64,000 nt of DNA. Source: CBDBCU01 sp965242615 (GTDB taxonomy: Bacteria > Chloroflexota > Dehalococcoidia > Lucifugimonadales > UBA3495). The translations under genes were made by a program, and so were the position numbers. The stretch is taken from the NCBI GenBank assembly GCA_965242615.1, contig CBDESR010000002.1, positions 1 through 64,000 on the forward strand, in the 5' to 3' direction. The notes under the pieces were generated by a model. That model searched no databases, was not told where the DNA came from, and worked only from the letters and a program-made list of their open reading frames with translations. This document shows, piece after piece, positions 60,771 through 64,000 of this stretch; positions within the stretch are counted from its first letter, which is position 1, and each line of letters starts with the position of its first letter.

Positions 60771-62576
60771 CTAGTCCGCGAACATACGGTTGGGCTTGAT
60801 TTCCTTTTCCCACCGTTCCTTGGCCCAAGCCATTCGGCGGCGGAAAGTTGCTTTTTGCTCCTCGAGTCGCGCTTGGGTAGGTATCCGGCCCCTTTCATAA
60901 GCCAGGTCAATGGCCTGCTCCGGGGTCAGGCGATTGCTTTTGTCCCCGTTGCAGTCAATACAAGCCAATGCCCGGTTCCAGCAGTCATCGTTGGAGCCGT
61001 CCCGCTGGTTGGGTTCCACATGGTCGAGCTGCAAAACGCGGCGGGAGTTATCCTGCGTCCGCCCGCAATACCAGCAGTCCGTCCCCCATTCCGCAACGAA
61101 AGCGTCCCAAATCTGGTCTTTGGTTTCCTCCGGTTGGGTGCGATACTTGGGGTCAGCCCGATGAATAACCCCTTTCATCACGGCTTGGGCTTCGGATTCC
61201 ACCGGCTCCGGCAAATCCAGAGGGCCGCGCACTTTGATCAGTTTGCCGAGTAGCTGGAGTTCGGCAAACAAATCCGGGTTGTCGGCGTCGGGCGGCAGCT
61301 CGCCTTCGGTCTGGACGCCCAAATCCGGGTGTTTGTGAAACTGGCGGCGGATAACGGTCCAAGCCCGCGGCGACATATCGCAGGCAATCCACCGACGGCC
61401 GGTCAGTTGGGCGGCCACCGGGACATAGGCGCAGCCGGCAAAGCAGTCCAGAACAATGCCATCGGGCGGGCAGCTGGCCTCAATGATGCGCTGGGCCAAA
61501 GTTTGCGGCTTCTGGGTAGGGTAGCCGACGTACTCCCGGCCGCTTACCGGGTCAATATCATCCCACAGGCTGCCGGCGGTAGTCCCCCGCCAATCATCCT
61601 CGTACTTGCGGCGTTGGAGTCGCCCGCCGGGCAGGATGACAATGTTGCCTTTGCGGTATTCCTCCTCGAGACGCTCCCTTTCCAGACGCCAGCCGCTGGG
61701 ATGGGGATTGGTAAAGGTATAACCTTCCTTTTCCCAAGAATAGCAAAGGTTGGGCCTAGCTCCCATATTTGGAGAACTCCAAATATGGGAGCTATCGTTG
61801 TAGTACCGGCGTCCATTTTCGTCGACGCGATTAAATTTTTTTTCGCGTTCCTGCGGAGTCAGCGGCCGCCAAGGCTCTACGGTGGCTTGCCGGGACTTGG
61901 CATAGAAAAGAATGGTATCCAAGGTATTGCCCCAAGACTTGGGGGTGTGCTGGGAACCGCGTTGGGTAGAGGTATGGCGTTCCCAAATGATTTCATTACG
62001 GAAGTTGGCTTTGCCAAAGACCGCGTCCATCATTTGACGCAGATAGCCGTTGGCTTCGTTATCGCAGTGCAGGTACACGCTGCCGGTGGGTTTCAGTATC
62101 CGCTTGATTTGGAACATCCGCTCGGCCATAAAGGCGATGTAGGCGGCGATGCCGTCGTTCTGGGTATAACGAATGGATTTAATCAGGAAATCCAAGCCGG
62201 GGTTGACCAGTTCCAGCTGCTCAATCCAACCGGCATAGACATGGCGGCTGAAGTTCCAGATTTCCTCGAATTTAGCGGTGGTACCCTCTTGGTCGGGCCA
62301 TTCCAAGCCGGCCTCGTAGGCGCTGTCCGGGTCAGTAACCCCCCAGCTTTGCAGCAGTTCTTTCTCGATGCGGAGTTCGTCTTTGGACAGGGGCTTGACC
62401 AGGGTGCCGACAAAGGTTTGCTTTTTGCCAAAGGGCGGGTCAATGCAAACCAAGTCGATGCTTTCCGACGGGATAGCCTTGAGAAAGGGCAGGTTGTCGC
62501 AGATGAAAACCGTACTGGTCAAGTCGTCGATGTTGACTGCGTTGACGGCCACCGGTTCCTCCTTGCTGCGGGCCAA
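60771..62576 (-). CDS. DNA methyltransferase-HNH endonuclease fusion
   Basis: A 601-residue protein. An amino-methyltransferase domain comes first: LVCIDPPFGKKQTF with the catalytic DPPF (46-49), then YIAFMAERMFQIKRILKPTG and YLHCDNEANGYLR. The AdoMet motif is IVLDCFAGCAYVPVAAQLTG, where FAGC replaces the usual FxGxG (379-382), and PTQKPQTLAQRII precedes it. An HNH nuclease domain follows at about 500-550: CWYC (501-504), LQLDHVEP with His519, and CIDCN (539-543). This zinc-finger HNH layout is typical of McrA-like nucleases. One chain may therefore both methylate and cut, or the HNH part may only recognise DNA. ATG at 62576. A 36-bp palindrome lies within the gene. Confidence 0.85.
   Translation of the reverse strand: MARSKEEPVAVNAVNIDDLTSTVFICDNLPFLKAIPSESIDLVCIDPPFGKKQTFVGTLVKPLSKDELRIEKELLQSWGVTDPDSAYEAGLEWPDQEGTTAKFEEIWNFSRHVYAGWIEQLELVNPGLDFLIKSIRYTQNDGIAAYIAFMAERMFQIKRILKPTGSVYLHCDNEANGYLRQMMDAVFGKANFRNEIIWERHTSTQRGSQHTPKSWGNTLDTILFYAKSRQATVEPWRPLTPQEREKKFNRVDENGRRYYNDSSHIWSSPNMGARPNLCYSWEKEGYTFTNPHPSGWRLERERLEEEYRKGNIVILPGGRLQRRKYEDDWRGTTAGSLWDDIDPVSGREYVGYPTQKPQTLAQRIIEASCPPDGIVLDCFAGCAYVPVAAQLTGRRWIACDMSPRAWTVIRRQFHKHPDLGVQTEGELPPDADNPDLFAELQLLGKLIKVRGPLDLPEPVESEAQAVMKGVIHRADPKYRTQPEETKDQIWDAFVAEWGTDCWYCGRTQDNSRRVLQLDHVEPNQRDGSNDDCWNRALACIDCNGDKSNRLTPEQAIDLAYERGRIPTQARLEEQKATFRRRMAWAKERWEKEIKPNRMFAD
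61758..61793. repeat. Perfect 36-bp palindrome inside the methyltransferase-HNH gene
   Basis: Arms of 17 bp (61758-61774 and 61777-61793, AGCTCCCATATTTGGAG and its complement) with an AA spacer. It encodes part of the target-recognition side of the methyltransferase (SSHIWSSPNMGARP). Confidence 0.95.
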
Positions 62577-62659
62577 GGGTTGGGGGTTATGGGCAGGATG
62601 ATAGGGTATCCAAGCCGGGGCGTCAACAGGGCGGGCGTCAGGGGATGGAGGAATTTAGG

Positions 62660-62895
62660 GCGTGTTCACCCCAATTATTGACGCCCCGGGTAACCGACGC
62701 CATAGCTATGTCATTCCGAGGCGACCGCCGAGGAATCTAAAAATCTTGAGAGGAGTCAAGGGCGGGCATTTTAGATTCCTCCCTTTGGTCGGAATGACAT
62801 AGGTGGGGGGCGTTGGTATGACATAGGGGCCGCGGTCGGAATGACATGGGTGGGGCGTCGGTTATCCGGGCTGTCGATAATTAGGGTGAATACGC
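62660..62895. mobile_element. MITE-like element with 42-bp terminal inverted repeats
   Basis: 62660-62701 and 62854-62895 are inverted copies of each other with a few mismatches (GCGT-TTCACC outer ends; GGTAACCGACGCC inner ends against GGCGTCGGTTATCC). The roughly 150-bp centre holds no gene but two opposed ATTCCGAGG-family repeats and several GGAATGACAT copies. Non-autonomous miniature transposable element is the best description; no target-site duplication was verified. It fills most of the 62577-62926 gap. Confidence 0.65.
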
Positions 62896-62926
62896 ACCGG
62901 TTATAAAGGCGTTGGCAGTAGGTTAT

Positions 62927-63928
62927 TTACCCCGCAACTCCTAGAACTTCGGCGGCGTTTTCGCCGAGGATGCGGCGTTTCTCGAAGGCGTTCAGGTATT
63001 TGAGGCTGTTGAGCCAGCCGACCGGGTCGGCGGGGCCCATATCGAAGGGGAAGTCGTCGCCGAGCATTACCCGGTCAGCGCCGACCCGGTCAACCAGGTA
63101 TTTCAGTCCTTCGTCGCTGTGGGTGATGGAGTCGTAGTAGAGATGGCGCAGGTAGTCGCTGGGGGCGTGTTGGATGTGGTTGACTTTAGGCTCCGGGCGC
63201 ACTTGGGCGCCGAAGTCCATCCGGCCGATGCCAAAGCAGGCGTAGCCGCCGCCGTGGGCGAAGCAAAGTTTCAGGGCGGGGTAGCGGTCGAGGATGCCGC
63301 CGAAAATGAAAGAGGCGATAGCTATGGTGGTGTCCACCGGGAAGTTAATCAGGTTGGAGAGGTAGTAGCGGCCGGCCCGGTCGGCGCCGGCCGGGTTGTG
63401 GGGATGGAAAAAGACAAAAGCGCCCAACCGCTCGGCGGCGGCAAAGAAGGGCTGAAAGCGAGGTTCATCCCAATTATGCCCTTCCATATTGGTGTTCAAC
63501 TCGACGCCTTTCAAGCCCAAGTCCTGCATCGCCCGCTCCAGTTCGGCAGCGGCGGCGGCCGGTTCCTGCATCGGGACGGTGGCCAAGCCGATAAAGCGTT
63601 GCGGGTAGGCTTGGGCAACCTGGGCGATTTCGTTGTTGAGTTCCTGGGCGGATGCCAAGCCGGGGGCGGCGTCCAGGTGGTAGTTGGTCAGGTAGGGGGC
63701 GACGGAAAGGAGGTGAATGTCCACGCCTTGGCTGTCCATAAAGGCGATGCGCTGCTCCGGGGTGAAGCGCCATTTTTCATCGATGGGGCCGGCGATGCGG
63801 TTGGTGGCTGCGATGAATTCGGCGCCGTTCCGGGTAAAGAGGCGCGCGCCGTACCAGTGGCCGGCTTGTGCGTTGGCTTGCCAGAAGCAGGGGGGGACGA
63901 TGTGGCTGTGGATGTCGATGACTTTCAT
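62927..63928 (-). CDS. Amidohydrolase 2 family protein (ACMSD-like)
   Basis: A 333-residue metal-dependent TIM-barrel hydrolase or decarboxylase. The metal ligands are IDIHSHIVPP (HxH), FVFFHPHNPAGADRAGR (His), LCFAHGGGYACFGIGR (His) and MLGDDFPFDMG (Asp). This is the pattern of alpha-amino-beta-carboxymuconate-semialdehyde decarboxylase and related gamma-resorcylate decarboxylases. ATG at 63928 follows AAGGAG and gives the usual N-terminus; a longer open frame is not needed. Monocistronic here. It fits the aromatic-acid theme of the CMD/hydrolase cluster, although they are 34 kb apart. Confidence 0.9.
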   Translation of the reverse strand: MKVIDIHSHIVPPCFWQANAQAGHWYGARLFTRNGAEFIAATNRIAGPIDEKWRFTPEQRIAFMDSQGVDIHLLSVAPYLTNYHLDAAPGLASAQELNNEIAQVAQAYPQRFIGLATVPMQEPAAAAAELERAMQDLGLKGVELNTNMEGHNWDEPRFQPFFAAAERLGAFVFFHPHNPAGADRAGRYYLSNLINFPVDTTIAIASFIFGGILDRYPALKLCFAHGGGYACFGIGRMDFGAQVRPEPKVNHIQHAPSDYLRHLYYDSITHSDEGLKYLVDRVGADRVMLGDDFPFDMGPADPVGWLNSLKYLNAFEKRRILGENAAEVLGVAG

Positions 63929-64000
63929 TGACGCGGCCGCTCCTTGAGGTTGGGGGTATAGTATCGCATTTGGCGGCGGATAAGGCAAATGGGGGCGGTG

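Noticed and set aside
61329..62681. 450-codon plus-strand frame opposite the methyltransferase-HNH gene
   Set aside because: The minus strand carries clear DPPF and HNH motifs; the plus frame has none and lacks a start signal.
1..64000. Prophage or large transposon
   Set aside because: No integrase, transposase, capsid, portal or terminase gene was recognised; only miniature repeat elements are present.

Overview
ORGANISM. The window is GC-rich bacterial chromosome with a strong third-position G/C bias. The gene set is free-living and environmental: cytochrome c maturation (Ccm system I), a complete F-type ATP synthase operon, minCDE, the rpmH-rnpA-yidD-yidC-jag block, CaiB/BaiF CoA-transferase, MmgE/PrpD, carboxymuconolactone decarboxylase, SMP-30, an amidohydrolase, Uma2 nucleases and many toxin-antitoxin or defence genes. 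This mixture resembles environmental Chloroflexota (SAR202/Dehalococcoidia-like or sponge-associated lineages). That placement is an inference from gene content, not a phylogeny.

LAYOUT. 0-6.7 kb (mostly minus) holds a split ccm cluster: ccmB, ccmC and ccmD, then ccmE at the window edge. It is interrupted by an LRR lipoprotein, a three-gene operon around a serine-dehydrogenase-proteinase-like protein, and HepT/MntA remnants. 6.8-10.8 kb looks like a defence island: an HTH-DNA methyltransferase converging on a translationally coupled operon of a small helical protein, an SMC/Rad50-like ATPase and a PD-(D/E)XK-like nuclease. 11-18.5 kb has argS, a heterodimeric ABC exporter and an ethanolamine-permease-like transporter. 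18.5-24.5 kb has higBA, a CoA-transferase, an HD protein, trmI, a degenerate protease-like membrane protein, tRNA-Gly(CCC) and a VOC protein. 24.6-37.6 kb has two paralogous polytopic membrane proteins, a CMD/hydrolase/PrpD catabolic cluster, duplicated Uma2 genes around a thioredoxin-like lipoprotein, an AI-2E family protein and a coiled-coil protein. 37.7-45 kb is the ATP synthase operon atpZ/I-B-E-F-H-A-G-D-C behind a near-consensus promoter. 45-48 kb is rich in repeats. 48-54 kb has minCDE, a Rieske protein, lepB, SMP-30 and enoyl-CoA hydratase. 53.8-55 kb is an AT-richer DUF5677/GIY-YIG-like pair. 55-60.6 kb has purF and the jag-yidC-lipoprotein-yidD-rnpA-rpmH block. 60.7-64 kb has a DNA methyltransferase-HNH fusion, a MITE-like element and an amidohydrolase.

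SEQUENCE QUALITY. About twenty single-base frame breaks interrupt genes that otherwise look intact, including purF, ccmB, ccmC, both ABC subunits and a permease. Most are repaired by removing one base from a short homopolymer. Many are therefore probably base-calling errors, and I annotate such genes as one CDS with the break noted. Two long C tracts inside predicted surface or membrane protein genes (17 C at 4237-4253 and 10 C at 25528-25537) are also out of frame and could instead be phase-variation switches.

MOST INTERESTING. The SMC ATPase/nuclease/small-protein operon with its promoter and adjacent 22-bp tandem repeats; the methyltransferase-HNH fusion carrying a perfect 36-bp palindrome in its coding sequence; the poly-C-containing LRR lipoprotein; three copies of a double-hairpin element; and a 236-bp element with 42-bp terminal inverted repeats.
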